Positions 16,834-25,648 of a stretch of DNA of 64,000 nucleotides are shown here, piece by piece. Both the position numbers and the translations under genes were made by a program. Position 1 is the first letter of the stretch, and every line of letters begins with the position of its first letter. Origin of the DNA: an uncultured Corynebacterium sp. (GTDB lineage Bacteria > Actinomycetota > Actinomycetes > Mycobacteriales > Mycobacteriaceae); NCBI RefSeq assembly GCF_943914615.1, contig NZ_CALUCS010000004.1:53859-117858 (forward strand), written 5' to 3'. The notes beneath the pieces were generated by a model. It worked only from the letters and a program-made list of their open reading frames with translations. It did no database searches and was not told the origin of the DNA.

Positions 16834-17876
16834 TGGGTGACATTTGGGCCATATTCTTTGCCGTCTTCCTGTTGGCACTCAACGGGTATTTCGTGGCGGT
16901 GGAGTTCTCACTAATTTCCTCGCGTAGGGATCGCCTGGATTCCATGATCGCCGCGGGCAACAAGCGTGCCAAGCGGGTGCAATTTGCCACCGAGCATCTG
17001 TCGATCATGCTGGCGGGCGCTCAGTTCGGCATCACCATCGCCTCGCTGCTGCTGGGTAAGGTCGGCGAGCCCGCGATCGCGCACCTCATCGAGGCGCCGT
17101 TTGAGGCGCTGGGGCTGCCGCCGGAGCTGCTGCACCCGGTGAGCTTTGCGATTGCCCTGCTCGTCGTGACGATGCTGCACATCATCCTGGGTGAGATGGT
17201 GCCGAAGAACATCGCTCTGGCCGGCCCGGAGACCGTCGCGACGTTCGTGGTGCCGCTGCACCTTTTGTTCGTCAAGGTCACAAATCCGATCATGCAGGCG
17301 CTGAACTGGATCGCCCGCCATACGCTGAAGCTAGTGGGCGTGGAGCAGAAGGACGAGCTGGATTCCACCGTCTCCGCCTCCGAGCTGGCCAGCATGATCC
17401 AGGAATCCCGCTCCGAGGGGCTGATCGCTCCAGAGGAGGCCAACCGTCTGGACAAGGCTTTGAGCTCATCGCGGCGCACACTGGACGAGGTGCTGATCCC
17501 CGCGGCCGAAGTGCACTGCATCCGACAGGATGGCTCGCGGATGAAGGTCGCGGCCGTGGAAAAGGCGGTGCAGGAGACGGGCTACTCCCGCTTCCCCGTT
17601 ACCGATGCCAAGGGAAAGTGGATCGGCTATGTCCACGTCAAGGACGTATTGGACAACCTGGTGGAGCCCGACGGCCAGCTGGATACCACGGACATCCGCC
17701 CACTGCTGGAAGTCAAGACGGGATCCAGCTTCGACGTAGCTATGCGCAATATGCGCCGCACCTCCAGCCACATCGCCGCGGTAGTGGATGCAAATGGGCA
17801 GATTATCGGCATGATCACGCTAGAGGACATCATCGAAGAGCTCGTCGGCACTGTCCGCGACTGGACCCATGACTGA
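16833..17876 (+). CDS. CNNM/CorC-type protein, second copy (no CorC_HlyC tail)
   Basis: A 347-aa paralogue of the preceding gene. It has the same DUF21 domain (YFVAVEFSLISSRRDR, GAQFGITIASLLLGKVGEPA, ILGEMVPKNIALAGPE) and the same CBS pair (VHVKDVLDNLV, VVDANGQIIGMITLEDIIEELVG), but it stops after the CBS pair. The absence of the C-terminal transporter-associated domain is normal for the second gene of such pairs in corynebacteria. Its ATG overlaps the upstream stop, implying fixed stoichiometry. Confidence 0.85.
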   Translation: MGDIWAIFFAVFLLALNGYFVAVEFSLISSRRDRLDSMIAAGNKRAKRVQFATEHLSIMLAGAQFGITIASLLLGKVGEPAIAHLIEAPFEALGLPPELLHPVSFAIALLVVTMLHIILGEMVPKNIALAGPETVATFVVPLHLLFVKVTNPIMQALNWIARHTLKLVGVEQKDELDSTVSASELASMIQESRSEGLIAPEEANRLDKALSSSRRTLDEVLIPAAEVHCIRQDGSRMKVAAVEKAVQETGYSRFPVTDAKGKWIGYVHVKDVLDNLVEPDGQLDTTDIRPLLEVKTGSSFDVAMRNMRRTSSHIAAVVDANGQIIGMITLEDIIEELVGTVRDWTHD

Positions 17877-18708
17877 GGTACTGCACGACTGGCGCGATAG
17901 GCAAGCAGCCCACCGGGAGCGCGTGCAGCACCTCACCGAGGGGCACCGCCGACGCCGCGCTGAGGGTGAAAGGCACCCGGTGTGGGATTTCATGTTCAGC
18001 TACTACCCCACTACTCCTGGGAAGTTGAGCCACTGGCATCCGGGCGTCAATAAGGGTGTGGTGTGGGATGGCAACGGCGACCTGCCGCACTACAAGGATC
18101 ACTATGTGCGCCGTGGCGACGTGTGGACCCTCGATACGGAACGGTTTATGGCCGCGCGAGGCAAGACGGTGCGCTATATCGCGCGGTTGTTGGAGGCGAC
18201 GTATCGGCACCCGCCCGTGCTCGGCTGCTTCGGGCTGCATGAGTGGGCGATGGTCTACAAAGATGCGCCCCGCCACCCCGAGCCTTTGCGGCTGGGTGCG
18301 GCCGGTACCGACGAGGTGGTGGAGGCTTCGCAGTTGAAGTGCACGCACTTTGACGCTTATCGCTTTTTTACTGACGCCGCTGCGCCTCGCAACGCCCACA
18401 CCCCAACACGCGACTCGCAGCCTCAGCTCGAGCAGCCGGGCTGCCTGCACGCCACTATGGATCTATACAAGTGGGCCACGAAGCTGGGGCCGCTGATCCC
18501 CGGCGAACTGTGGCTGGACTGCTTTGAGCTGGCGTGCGACGTGCGTCGGTTGGACATGGAGGCTTCGCCCTATGATCTGCGCGAATGGGGTTTCGAGCCC
18601 GTGCGGATCGAGACCCCGGCGGGACGGGCGGAGTACGTGGCTCGACAAAAGGGGTTGATGGAGCGCGGGCAGGAGCTGCGCAAGCGGCTGCTGGCCTACA
18701 CTGGATAG
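17869..18708 (+). CDS. conserved protein annotated in relatives as 3-methyladenine DNA glycosylase
   Basis: A 279-aa soluble protein beginning MTEVLHDWRDRQAAHRERV, with a conserved core HPVWDFMFSYYPTTPGKLSHWHPG and a CFGLHEWAMVYK block. Orthologues throughout Corynebacteriales carry the annotation 3-methyladenine DNA glycosylase, but I cannot see the helix-hairpin-helix-GPD motif of AlkA/Tag enzymes. The activity should be treated as unproven. It overlaps the CNNM gene by 8 bp and the next gene follows after 25 bp, so the run 15.4-19.2 kb is probably one operon. Confidence 0.65.
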   Translation: MTEVLHDWRDRQAAHRERVQHLTEGHRRRRAEGERHPVWDFMFSYYPTTPGKLSHWHPGVNKGVVWDGNGDLPHYKDHYVRRGDVWTLDTERFMAARGKTVRYIARLLEATYRHPPVLGCFGLHEWAMVYKDAPRHPEPLRLGAAGTDEVVEASQLKCTHFDAYRFFTDAAAPRNAHTPTRDSQPQLEQPGCLHATMDLYKWATKLGPLIPGELWLDCFELACDVRRLDMEASPYDLREWGFEPVRIETPAGRAEYVARQKGLMERGQELRKRLLAYTG

Positions 18709-18733
18709 CAAACTACTGGGAGGAAGAAGAATC

Positions 18734-19237
18734 GTGGCACGTCACGCAAGCGGAAAGCAGAACTATCGGGTAGCCGGGTGGGTCTGGGCAGCGCTCGCGG
18801 CCGTTGTCGTGGTGGCGCTCCTGGTGGCCGGGTGGATTGCACTGGCGAGGAATAACCAGGATGACTTGGCCGCGCCGGAATGCCCGCAGGGGGACTTCGT
18901 GGTGCAGGTGTGGGCTGCGGATGAGGCGGAGTTAAAGGATGCGGTGCAGGAGTTCAACGACGCGAACGAGGTGGAGCTGGACCACTGCCTGAAGGCGGAG
19001 GTTGTGCGCAAGCCTGACGCGGAGGCGATTAAGTCCTACAAGGCGTGGGGTGAGGGCGGCCAGCCGGGTGCGGAGCTGTGGAAGCCAGCGGATAGACAGC
19101 TGGCTGATGAGGCGCTGGCGGTCTCCAAGGTGGAGATCGCAGAAGAGAATGGTGGAGTGTTGGCCCCGCAGCTGCAGGATAATCCCCTGCCGGAGTTAGA
19201 ACAGCGGGCGCGGGGAGCTTTTCTGAGGCAGCTCTAG
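18734..19237 (+). CDS. membrane-anchored protein with partial solute-binding-like domain
   Basis: A 167-aa protein starting with GTG after AGGAAGAA. A basic N-terminus is followed by one transmembrane segment (about residues 12-36, VAGWVWAALAAVVVVALLV) and an extracytoplasmic domain with two Cys. The domain begins CPQGDFVVQVWAADEAELKDAVQEFN, resembling the first lobe of bacterial extracellular solute-binding domains that are often fused to VWA domains in actinobacteria. Here only about 120 residues follow the anchor, so it may be a shortened version. No function can be assigned. Confidence 0.6.
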   Translation: MARHASGKQNYRVAGWVWAALAAVVVVALLVAGWIALARNNQDDLAAPECPQGDFVVQVWAADEAELKDAVQEFNDANEVELDHCLKAEVVRKPDAEAIKSYKAWGEGGQPGAELWKPADRQLADEALAVSKVEIAEENGGVLAPQLQDNPLPELEQRARGAFLRQL

Positions 19238-19746
19238 GCCATACGGCGGCGACGGCGCTCGGCCAGCTCGTCGATGGCAGCGTCCTGCACGACCTTCTCG
19301 GAGGGGAAGGCGGTGATGGTGCCGGTGAGTTCCTTCATCAGACCCGGGACAGCGATACCGAATACACCCTGCCCACCGTTGAGGAGGTCAATGACCTCCT
19401 CGGAGGAGCGGCACTCGTAGACGGTGTGGCCGTCGGAGACGAGGGTGATGCCGGCGAGGTCATCGACGCCCAGGTTCTCCAGCTTTTCCACGGCCTTGCG
19501 GATGTTCTGCAGGGAGATGCCGGTATCCAGCAGGCCCTTCACGATCTTCAGCACCAGGATGTCGCGGAAGGAGTACAGGCGCTGGGAGCCGGAGCCGGCG
19601 GCGTTACGGATGCTGGGCTGAACCAGCTTGGTGCGAGCCCAGTAGTCCAGCTGACGGTAGGTGATGCCGGCGACTTGGCAGGCGATCGGTACGCGATAGC
19701 CGACCTCGTCGTCGGGGCCGTGGACGTCGAAAAGGGCATCCTGCAT
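19234..19746 (-). CDS. MerR-family regulator (orthologue of mycobacterial Rv1830)
   Basis: A 170-aa regulator with an N-terminal MerR winged-helix domain (VGYRVPIACQVAGITYRQLDYWARTKLVQPS...GSQRLYSFRDILVLKIVKGLLD). A dimerisation helix (SLQNIRKAVEKL) and a small C-terminal domain ending in a basic ERRRRRMA follow. The ATG at 19746 has AGGAG 8 bp upstream. The order garA-ftsR-DUF151-MerR is that of M. tuberculosis Rv1827-Rv1830 and of C. glutamicum cg1630-cg1633. The Rv1830 protein has been connected with cell-division control in mycobacteria, and a similar role here is inference. A clear promoter lies 36-63 bp upstream. Confidence 0.85.
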   Translation of the reverse strand: MQDALFDVHGPDDEVGYRVPIACQVAGITYRQLDYWARTKLVQPSIRNAAGSGSQRLYSFRDILVLKIVKGLLDTGISLQNIRKAVEKLENLGVDDLAGITLVSDGHTVYECRSSEEVIDLLNGGQGVFGIAVPGLMKELTGTITAFPSEKVVQDAAIDELAERRRRRMA

Positions 19747-19781
19747 GAAACACTCCTGGTGTAATTTCAATTCTCTTCTAA

Positions 19782-19809
19782 AGATTAGACCGGTTTGCGG
19801 CACAGTCAA
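19782..19809 (-). promoter_or_regulatory. sigma-A-type promoter of the MerR gene
   Basis: On the minus strand TTGACT (19804-19809) is followed after 16 bp by TAATCT (19782-19787), a good housekeeping promoter 36 bp upstream of the start codon. It shows that this MerR gene can be transcribed independently of the DUF151 gene upstream. Confidence 0.55.
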
Positions 19810-19870
19810 CCGCTAGCCGAACATTACTTTAACACGAGTCACAAAAATCACACGTGTAACAACAGGCGTG

Positions 19871-20458
19871 TCATTCCTTGAGCCAGTCGTCGAGATCGCT
19901 CGACAGACCCAGGCCCTCCCACATTTGTTGGAAGTCGGAATCCGCGTTGTCGCTGGCGGTGAAGCCCATGTCCTCCGGGTTCCAGTCCAGCAAGAAGTCC
20001 ACCTGGTCGCCGTCTTCGTCCACCTGCTTGAGCTTCGCCTCGAGCTCGTCAACCCAAGCTGGGTTAACGCGGATGAGCGCGCTTTCCACTCCGGGTTCCA
20101 CGCGCACATCGAAGATCACGCCCGCGTGCCACAAGGGTTCCAGGATGGAGGGGCGAATGTCGATGAAACGCTCGGACTCCCCTTCCTCCAGCACCAAACC
20201 GGCGGTCATCTGACCGCGGGAGTTGGTGACGATGCGGGCAAACCACGGGTCGCGCGCGTCATCGTGCTTCAGGATGTTCGCCAGCACCTCGGCATCCGTG
20301 GGCCGCCCGCCTAGATCCAGCGTTGGCTCCACCCAGATCGGCAGGATGTGGGTGCGCTGGGGCGTCATAAAAATAAGGCAATCGGGCACGGGCGCGCCGC
20401 ACCCGAGCGAGCTACCGACAGCGCGGCCGAGAAAGACGACTTCGGTGCCTTTAGCCAA
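19871..20458 (-). CDS. DUF151 / bifunctional nuclease family protein
   Basis: A 195-aa protein with an N-terminal DUF151 domain (LIFMTPQRTHILPIWVEPTLDLGG, then a region where family members carry HD/HR residues: LANILKHDDARDPWFARIV). The C-terminal half is acidic, rich in Asp/Glu (LEAKLKQVDEDGDQVDFLLDW). It is the orthologue of Rv1829/cg1632. Some plant and bacterial members have DNase/RNase activity, but the actinobacterial ones are not characterised to my knowledge. Its start overlaps the ftsR stop by 8 bp. Confidence 0.8.
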   Translation of the reverse strand: MAKGTEVVFLGRAVGSSLGCGAPVPDCLIFMTPQRTHILPIWVEPTLDLGGRPTDAEVLANILKHDDARDPWFARIVTNSRGQMTAGLVLEEGESERFIDIRPSILEPLWHAGVIFDVRVEPGVESALIRVNPAWVDELEAKLKQVDEDGDQVDFLLDWNPEDMGFTASDNADSDFQQMWEGLGLSSDLDDWLKE

Positions 20459-21188
20459 GGTTGCCCTTCACCAGCGCGGTGTTGAGGGAAATGATCAGCG
20501 CGGACATTTCGCGGGCGGTCTCGGCGGAGCGCTGCTGGGCGTTCTCGTCCCGGCCGTGAGCCAGCGGGTCGGCGATGCGGGAAACCATGTCGAACTGGCG
20601 GTTCGCGATGGTCAGCAGCGCCTTCAGGTGGCGGTTATCCAGGCCGTGGTCGGTCAGGTTCTGCGCGATCTGGACGATCTCTACGTCATCGACCGAGAAG
20701 AAACCGGCCGGGTCGGCGGAAATCAGCCCCATGCGGATCAGGGATCCAGTGAAGGAATCCTGCACGTTGGCGCGTGCCGTAACGTCCGCGCGGGTCAGGC
20801 GGCGGGACTGTGTGGCCCGCATCTGCTCCGGGGAAATCGCACCGGGGGCGGACTTGCGGGCGGCGGTCACGGGGGTGACCTTGCCGGAATCCATGGCCTC
20901 CAGGCGTTCGCGGATAACCTTCAGCGGCAGGTAGTTATCCCGCTGGAGGGTCAAAATGTAGCGCAGCCTGGAAATATCCTCCGGGGAAAAGCGCCGGTAG
21001 CCGCTCTGGGAACGGCGCGGGCTAATCAAGCCTTCGGATTCTAGGAAGCGGATCTTCGAGACGGTGACGTCCGGGAAATCCGGCTTCAGTTGCTTCAGCA
21101 CATCGCCGATAGACGAGGTGGGCAGAACCTTTCCGGCTGGCGAGGAGGCAGGTGCAGGAGCGCTAGCGTGGCTTCTTTGTGCGCTCAC
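20451..21188 (-). CDS. ftsR: MerR-type regulator FtsR (activator of ftsZ in C. glutamicum)
   Basis: A 245-aa MerR-type regulator. After a short Ala/Ser/Pro-rich N-terminus comes the diagnostic core SIGDVLKQLKPDFPDVTVSKIRFLE followed by GLISPRRSQSGYRRFSPEDISRLRYILTLQRD. This matches Rv1828 and C. glutamicum FtsR (Cg1631). FtsR was reported to activate ftsZ and control growth and division in C. glutamicum (established for that orthologue). A C-terminal domain (about 130-245) probably mediates dimerisation. It starts 6 bp after the garA stop, so garA-ftsR-DUF151 form one operon. Confidence 0.9.
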   Translation of the reverse strand: MSAQRSHASAPAPASSPAGKVLPTSSIGDVLKQLKPDFPDVTVSKIRFLESEGLISPRRSQSGYRRFSPEDISRLRYILTLQRDNYLPLKVIRERLEAMDSGKVTPVTAARKSAPGAISPEQMRATQSRRLTRADVTARANVQDSFTGSLIRMGLISADPAGFFSVDDVEIVQIAQNLTDHGLDNRHLKALLTIANRQFDMVSRIADPLAHGRDENAQQRSAETAREMSALIISLNTALVKGNLG

Positions 21189-21194
21189 TTTTCC

Positions 21195-21629
21195 TTAGGC
21201 TTCCTTCGAACCGTTCAGGAACACCAGGCGGAACTTGCCGATCTGGATCTCGTCGCCGTTGGACAGGACGGAGGAGTTCTTCGGCTCGCGGTTGACGTAG
21301 GTGCCGTTCAGGGATCCGACGTCCACAACCTCGTACTGGTCGCCATTGCGGCGGAACTCAGCGTGGCGGCGGGAAACGGTGACGTCATCCAGGAAGATGT
21401 CGCTGTCCGGGTGGCGGCCAGCGGCGGTCGTGTCCTGGTCCAGCAGGAAGCGGGATCCGGCGTTCGGGCCGCGCTTCACAACCAGCAGCGCGGAGCCCTC
21501 GGGAAGACCCTCGACACCGGCGGGAGAGGCATCGTGCTGAGAGCCAGATTCCATCTCCTTCAGAAGGTCTGCGCGAAAGACTGACGTGGTCTCGACAGAT
21601 GCCTCAGGCACTCCGGTGTTATCGCTCAT
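21195..21629 (-). CDS. odhI: FHA-domain protein OdhI/GarA, inhibitor of 2-oxoglutarate dehydrogenase
   Basis: A 144-aa regulator. The N-terminal VETTSVFRADLLKEMESG holds the Thr pair that PknG/PknB-type kinases phosphorylate. The FHA domain (about 50-140) has GRHPDSDIFLDDVTVSRRHAEF and VVDVGSLNGTYVNRE. Unphosphorylated OdhI binds and inhibits the E1 subunit OdhA, diverting 2-oxoglutarate to glutamate (established for C. glutamicum). The ATG at 21629 gives the N-terminus MSDNTGVPE, matching known orthologues. The kinase and its partners are outside this window. Confidence 0.95.
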   Translation of the reverse strand: MSDNTGVPEASVETTSVFRADLLKEMESGSQHDASPAGVEGLPEGSALLVVKRGPNAGSRFLLDQDTTAAGRHPDSDIFLDDVTVSRRHAEFRRNGDQYEVVDVGSLNGTYVNREPKNSSVLSNGDEIQIGKFRLVFLNGSKEA

Positions 21630-21700
21630 GGCTTTCAAGTCCTCTCATTCGAACTAATCGGTTCGGCTTTAACAATACGTCTAACAATACCCTAAAGCAG

Positions 21701-24016
21701 CTAGCGGAACATCTGAACGATAGACCCCATCACAGATCCCCCGGAGGAGGACAGTGGGTTGTCGTTCACCATGTAAGTCCACGTAGCGCTAGGCTTGTGT
21801 AGGCCCATCTCGCCCAGCTGGGCGCCCTCGGAAGTGATCTCTACCTCGTCAAACGTCTCGCGAGCCTTGTTGACGGCACGCTCTGCCAGCTCGCCGAAGG
21901 CGGCGATGGACATTCGGTGGAACTCGTCGATGGGCGATTCGCGGGCAATGGCGCGCAAGTGGATAGACTCGCGTACATCGTCCAGGTAGGCCAGGTGCTC
22001 CGACCATTCGTTATCCAGGTGGAAAAGCATGATCTCGCGGGCGGCCTGCTCGAGCACTTCCTCGCTAATCCCCTGCTTCTTCAGCTCCGCGGCGCGGTCG
22101 ACGTTGTGATAGCTCAGGTCGTCCCAAGCCGCGGCGGTATCCAGCAGGGTGTCGCGGCGATCGTTGACGATGTCGCGCTGGTCCTTGATCATCTTGTTGT
22201 ACTTCCAGGTAGTCGCGTGAATGTCCAACATCTGGCCCTCGGTCACGCGCTGGCAGTGGTCCACGAACTGCTGAACCTTCTTCTGCGGCAGCAAGCCGTC
22301 CTCCTCTGGCTGGGCCTGCAGCTCCTCCCCTGCGCCGCCCACGGCAACCACATCGTCTTCCAGGGAAACGAAGAACAGGGAGCTGCCTGGGTCGCCCTGA
22401 CGGCCCGCGCGGCCGCGCAGCTGGTTATCCAAGCGCTGGGAACGGAAGCGGCCCACGCCTACGACGTGCAAGCCACCGGTCTCTACAACCTCGTCGTGCT
22501 CGGCCTCGTCGGTGCCGCCGAGCTTGATGTCCGTACCGCGGCCGGCCATCTGCGTGGAGACGGTCACGCGGCCCGGGCGGCCGGCCTCGGCGACGACGGC
22601 CGCCTCGGCCTCGTGGTTCTTCGCGTTCAGCACGGAGCATTCCACGCCCGCGGAGAGCAAGGCCTCGGCCAGCTCCTCGGATTCCGCGACGTCCTGGGTG
22701 CCCACCAGCTGTGGCTGCCCGGTCTTCTGCACCTCGACGATGTGTTTGACCACCGCGTCGTTGCGCTCGGCGGCGGAGACGTACACCCGGTCGGCTTCGT
22801 CGAAGCGGATGTTCGGCACGTTCGGTTCAATGACGGAAACCTGCAGGTTGTAGAACTGACGTAGCTGGTCGCCGGCTGCCAGGGCCGTACCCGTCATGCC
22901 GCAGACTTCTGGGTACATGCCGACGAGCGCCTGGATGGTGATCTGGTCGAGGATGCGGCCGCCGTCGGTGACGTCCAGCCCCTCCTTGGCCTCCACCGCG
23001 GCCTGCAGGCCGTCGGGCCAACGCTGCAGCTCGGCCACGCGGCCGCGGGAGCCGTCGATCAGAGCAACCTTGCCGTCGCGCACGATGTAGTGAACGTCGC
23101 GGATCAGCAGGTGCTCGGCGTGCAGGGCTACGTTCACCTGCACTAGTAGCTCGCCCTCGTCCTCGTAAAGGGACTCCACGCCCAGTTCCTTCTCCACGAA
23201 CGCCGCGCCCTCGTCAGTGAGGAAGACGTTGCGGTGGTCCTCGGAGACGTGGAAGTGCTTGTCTTCCTGCATACGCTTGACCAGGTCGGTAATGCGGCCG
23301 GCGGGCGCGGGGCCGGGCTCGGAACCGGCGAGCACCAGCGGCACCAGGGCTTCGTCGACCATCACCGAGTCGGCCTCATCGATCACGGCCACGTCCGCCG
23401 GGGTGCGCACCTGGTCGGCACGGCGCGTGATCAGCTGGTCGCGCAGAACATCGAAGCCAAGCTCGTTAATCGCACCGAAGATGACGTCACGGGAGTAGAT
23501 GTCGCGGCGCTGGTCCGCGGTGAGGTCCTCGTGGATCGCGCCGTGGGTTAGCCCGAAGAAGTCGAACAACGGGCCCATCCAGTCGTTATCGCGCCCGGCC
23601 AGGTAGCTGTTGACCGTGATGACGTGCACGCGCTTGCCCTGCAGGGCGAAGCCGACGGCGGCCATCGCGCCGGCTAGGGTCTTGCCCTCACCGGTGGCCA
23701 TCTCCACCACATCGCCGTGCAGCAGGCGGTAGGTGCCCTGCATCTGTACGTCGAAAGGCTCCATGTTCAGCGTACGGCTTGCCGCTTCGCGCAGGATTGC
23801 CAGCAGCGCTGGAGCGTCGTCTACCTGCCCACCGAAGTGGTGGCCATCCTCGCTAGTGGATTGTTCGGTGACCACGTCCGAGGCGGCGTCCCGAAGCTCC
23901 GCATCGCTTAGCCCCGAGTAGCGCGACGAGTCGGCCTGAGCGACCACGGCCCGGCTTTTCTTCTGATTCTTCTTCGGGGAAGATCCCATCGCCTTCCAGA
24001 ACCAGTCAAATGCCAT
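21701..24016 (-). CDS. secA2: accessory Sec translocase ATPase SecA2
   Basis: A 771-aa SecA paralogue. The motor shows Walker A MATGEGKTLAGA, DEAD-like VIDEADSVMVDEA, and in the second nucleotide domain STQMAGRGTDIKLGG and LRGRAGRQGDPGSS. The C-terminus lacks the Cys-rich zinc tail of SecA1. The start at 24016 (MAFDWFWKAMG) has GAAGGG upstream; the longer open frame to 24217 overlaps the divergent hydrolase gene and is not coding. SecA2 upstream of garA is the conserved corynebacterial/mycobacterial arrangement. It exports a subset of proteins with the SecYEG channel. Confidence 0.93.
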   Translation of the reverse strand: MAFDWFWKAMGSSPKKNQKKSRAVVAQADSSRYSGLSDAELRDAASDVVTEQSTSEDGHHFGGQVDDAPALLAILREAASRTLNMEPFDVQMQGTYRLLHGDVVEMATGEGKTLAGAMAAVGFALQGKRVHVITVNSYLAGRDNDWMGPLFDFFGLTHGAIHEDLTADQRRDIYSRDVIFGAINELGFDVLRDQLITRRADQVRTPADVAVIDEADSVMVDEALVPLVLAGSEPGPAPAGRITDLVKRMQEDKHFHVSEDHRNVFLTDEGAAFVEKELGVESLYEDEGELLVQVNVALHAEHLLIRDVHYIVRDGKVALIDGSRGRVAELQRWPDGLQAAVEAKEGLDVTDGGRILDQITIQALVGMYPEVCGMTGTALAAGDQLRQFYNLQVSVIEPNVPNIRFDEADRVYVSAAERNDAVVKHIVEVQKTGQPQLVGTQDVAESEELAEALLSAGVECSVLNAKNHEAEAAVVAEAGRPGRVTVSTQMAGRGTDIKLGGTDEAEHDEVVETGGLHVVGVGRFRSQRLDNQLRGRAGRQGDPGSSLFFVSLEDDVVAVGGAGEELQAQPEEDGLLPQKKVQQFVDHCQRVTEGQMLDIHATTWKYNKMIKDQRDIVNDRRDTLLDTAAAWDDLSYHNVDRAAELKKQGISEEVLEQAAREIMLFHLDNEWSEHLAYLDDVRESIHLRAIARESPIDEFHRMSIAAFGELAERAVNKARETFDEVEITSEGAQLGEMGLHKPSATWTYMVNDNPLSSSGGSVMGSIVQMFR

Positions 24017-24088
24017 GAATGTGCCCTTCGAGTTTGAGGTGTAAGAATATGTAGACCACGTTAATCGACTGAAGGCGAGAGGCGATCC

Positions 24089-24838
24089 ATGACCCGCACG
24101 ATACGCTCCGTTCACGTGACCATTCCCACAGAAAATGGCTGGCAGTTGGCGGGAACGGTGGATATGCCTCGGGATGTGAAGTTGGAGGATGCACCCCGGC
24201 GGGCGGTCGTCGCGCACTGCTTTACCTGTACGCGCGGCGCGATTGGGGTGACGCGCATTTCTAAGGCGCTGGCGCGGGCAGGTTATGCGAGCTTGCGCTT
24301 CGACTTCGCTGGACTAGGCGATTCGGGTGGCAAGTTCGAGGAGACCACGCTGGGGACGAATGTTTCCGACGTGCGCACAGCCGCCGAGTGGTTCGGCGGG
24401 GCGGAGCTGCTGGTGGGCCATTCGCTGGGAGGTACGGCGGTGCAGCGCGCGGCGGCAGACGTTGCCTCGGTGGAAAGCATCGTGACTGTCGGCACGCCTT
24501 TTGAACTGCAGGAAACCGCGAAGCGTGCGCCAGAGATCATGCAGATGTTTGAGCGCCAGCGGGAGCTTTCTTTGGGGCAGGCGTTGCTGGATGAGCTCGC
24601 TGCGGCCGATTCGGCCGACACTGTGGCCACTGTTTCTTCTAGCGACGCCACGTCTCTGGTGCTGCACTCCCCCGATGACCTGGTAGTTCCAGTGGCGGAG
24701 GCGCATGCGATGCGGGCGGCCCTGCCTCGCGCGGACTGGGTAAGCCTGGAGGGGATGGATCACCTGCTGCAGCAAAGGGGATCCGGGCAGCGTGTGGGCG
24801 AATTGATCGCGGCGTGGGAGGGCTTGCGCCTAAAGTAG
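24089..24838 (+). CDS. alpha/beta hydrolase
   Basis: A 249-aa cytoplasmic alpha/beta hydrolase. It has [20 protein letters not shown] near residue 40, the nucleophile elbow GHSLGG (about residue 111), an Asp region ([17 protein letters not shown]) and the His in EGMDHLL. It belongs to the OsmC-associated/S9-like small hydrolase group, where HCF replaces the usual HGF. It is divergent from secA2 and followed after 5 bp by rraA, so the two are probably co-transcribed. The substrate is unknown. Confidence 0.8.
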   Translation: MTRTIRSVHVTIPTENGWQLAGTVDMPRDVKLEDAPRRAVVAHCFTCTRGAIGVTRISKALARAGYASLRFDFAGLGDSGGKFEETTLGTNVSDVRTAAEWFGGAELLVGHSLGGTAVQRAAADVASVESIVTVGTPFELQETAKRAPEIMQMFERQRELSLGQALLDELAAADSADTVATVSSSDATSLVLHSPDDLVVPVAEAHAMRAALPRADWVSLEGMDHLLQQRGSGQRVGELIAAWEGLRLK

Positions 24839-24843
24839 GTGGC

Positions 24844-25347
24844 ATGGCTGAAGAGAAACTGACTTTTATTCCGACCGCCGACCTGGTGGACATCATTGGC
24901 AGCGACGTGCGCAGCTGCGATACGCAATTCCGCGACCTGGGTGGCGTGGTGGAGTTCTGTGGAAAGATCACCACGGTGAAGTGCTTCCAGGACAATGCGC
25001 TGCTGAAGAGCGTGCTGCAGGAGGACAACCCAGGTGGCGTGCTGGTGATCGACGGTGATGCGTCGATGCACACTGCGCTGGTGGGCGACATTATTGCGGG
25101 GCTGGGCAAGGACCACGGCTGGGCTGGTGTGGTGGTTAACGGGCCGATCCGCGATTCCAAGGTGATTGGCCAGATGGAGTTCGGCTGCAAGGCCCTGGGC
25201 ACCAACCCGCGCAAGTCGACGAAGACCGGCGAGGGCGAGCGCGACGTGACGGTGAGCTTCGGCGGCGTGGACTTCATCCCCGGCGAGTACATTTACTGCG
25301 ATTCGGACGGCATCATCGTGTCCGACGAGATTGTGCAGCCGGTCTAA
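24844..25347 (+). CDS. rraA: RraA-family protein (aldolase/regulator)
   Basis: A 167-aa protein with the RraA fold: [14 protein letters not shown] at the N-terminus, [21 protein letters not shown], and the ring-interface [17 protein letters not shown] followed by [12 protein letters not shown]. The family includes RNase E inhibitor RraA and the class II aldolase for 4-hydroxy-4-methyl-2-oxoglutarate. G-x-x-x-D-x-x-x-R/K catalytic positions appear retained (NGPIRD, RKS). The ATG at 24844 is chosen over an upstream in-frame start because it aligns with the family N-terminus. Which activity is physiological here is open. Confidence 0.85.
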   Translation: MAEEKLTFIPTADLVDIIGSDVRSCDTQFRDLGGVVEFCGKITTVKCFQDNALLKSVLQEDNPGGVLVIDGDASMHTALVGDIIAGLGKDHGWAGVVVNGPIRDSKVIGQMEFGCKALGTNPRKSTKTGEGERDVTVSFGGVDFIPGEYIYCDSDGIIVSDEIVQPV

Positions 25348-25416
25348 GCAGGGGATTTCCTAACGGCGATGGGAGTGGGGTAACCTATCGCCGTTGCCCT
25401 TTTTACAGGGCTTCGG

Positions 25417-25490
25417 CGGACTGTGGCGCAGCTTGGTAGCGCACTACACTGGGGGTGTAGGGGTCGCAGGTTCAAATCCTGTCAGTCCGA
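25417..25490 (+). tRNA. tRNA-Pro (anticodon GGG)
   Basis: The acceptor stem CGGACTG (25417-25423) pairs with CAGTCCG (25483-25489), with discriminator A at 25490 and no encoded CCA. The anticodon stem is CTACA/TGTAG (25444-25448 with 25456-25460). The seven-base loop CTGGGGG gives anticodon GGG at 25451-25453. The T arm contains GGTTCAAATCC. The cloverleaf is complete. Confidence 0.95.
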
Positions 25491-25497
25491 CAAACCG

Positions 25498-25540
25498 CAG
25501 GTCAGAGGCTATTTTTGATTTAGTTTCTGGCCTGTTTTTT
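25498..25540 (+). terminator. Rho-independent terminator of tRNA-Pro
   Basis: CAGGTCAGA (25498-25506) pairs with TCTGGCCTG (25526-25534) as a 9-bp stem with one G-T pair. Six T follow at 25535-25540. It starts 7 bp after the tRNA. Confidence 0.8.
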
Positions 25541-25555
25541 CGTGTCTGCAGATTC

Positions 25556-25567
25556 TGACAAATGTCA
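25556..25567. promoter_or_regulatory. operator-like dyad TGACAAATGTCA upstream of ABC/two-component module 1
   Basis: TGACA-AA-TGTCA is a perfect dyad 81 bp upstream of the ABC ATPase start. An almost identical core (TGACAAACGTCA) stands 61 bp upstream of the paralogous ABC ATPase gene of module 2. I infer a binding site for the NarL/LuxR-type response regulators encoded in these modules. Confidence 0.5.
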
Positions 25568-25648
25568 CATTAACCTCATTACTTTTGACAGCGGAGTTGG
25601 TGACGTTTCCCTGGTCTCAAATCTTTGCACGCTTGCCAGCATGGAACT

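Noticed and set aside
24017..24217. N-terminal extension of secA2
   Set aside because: The extension is not SecA-like, overlaps the divergent hydrolase gene, and a good RBS stands before the ATG at 24016.
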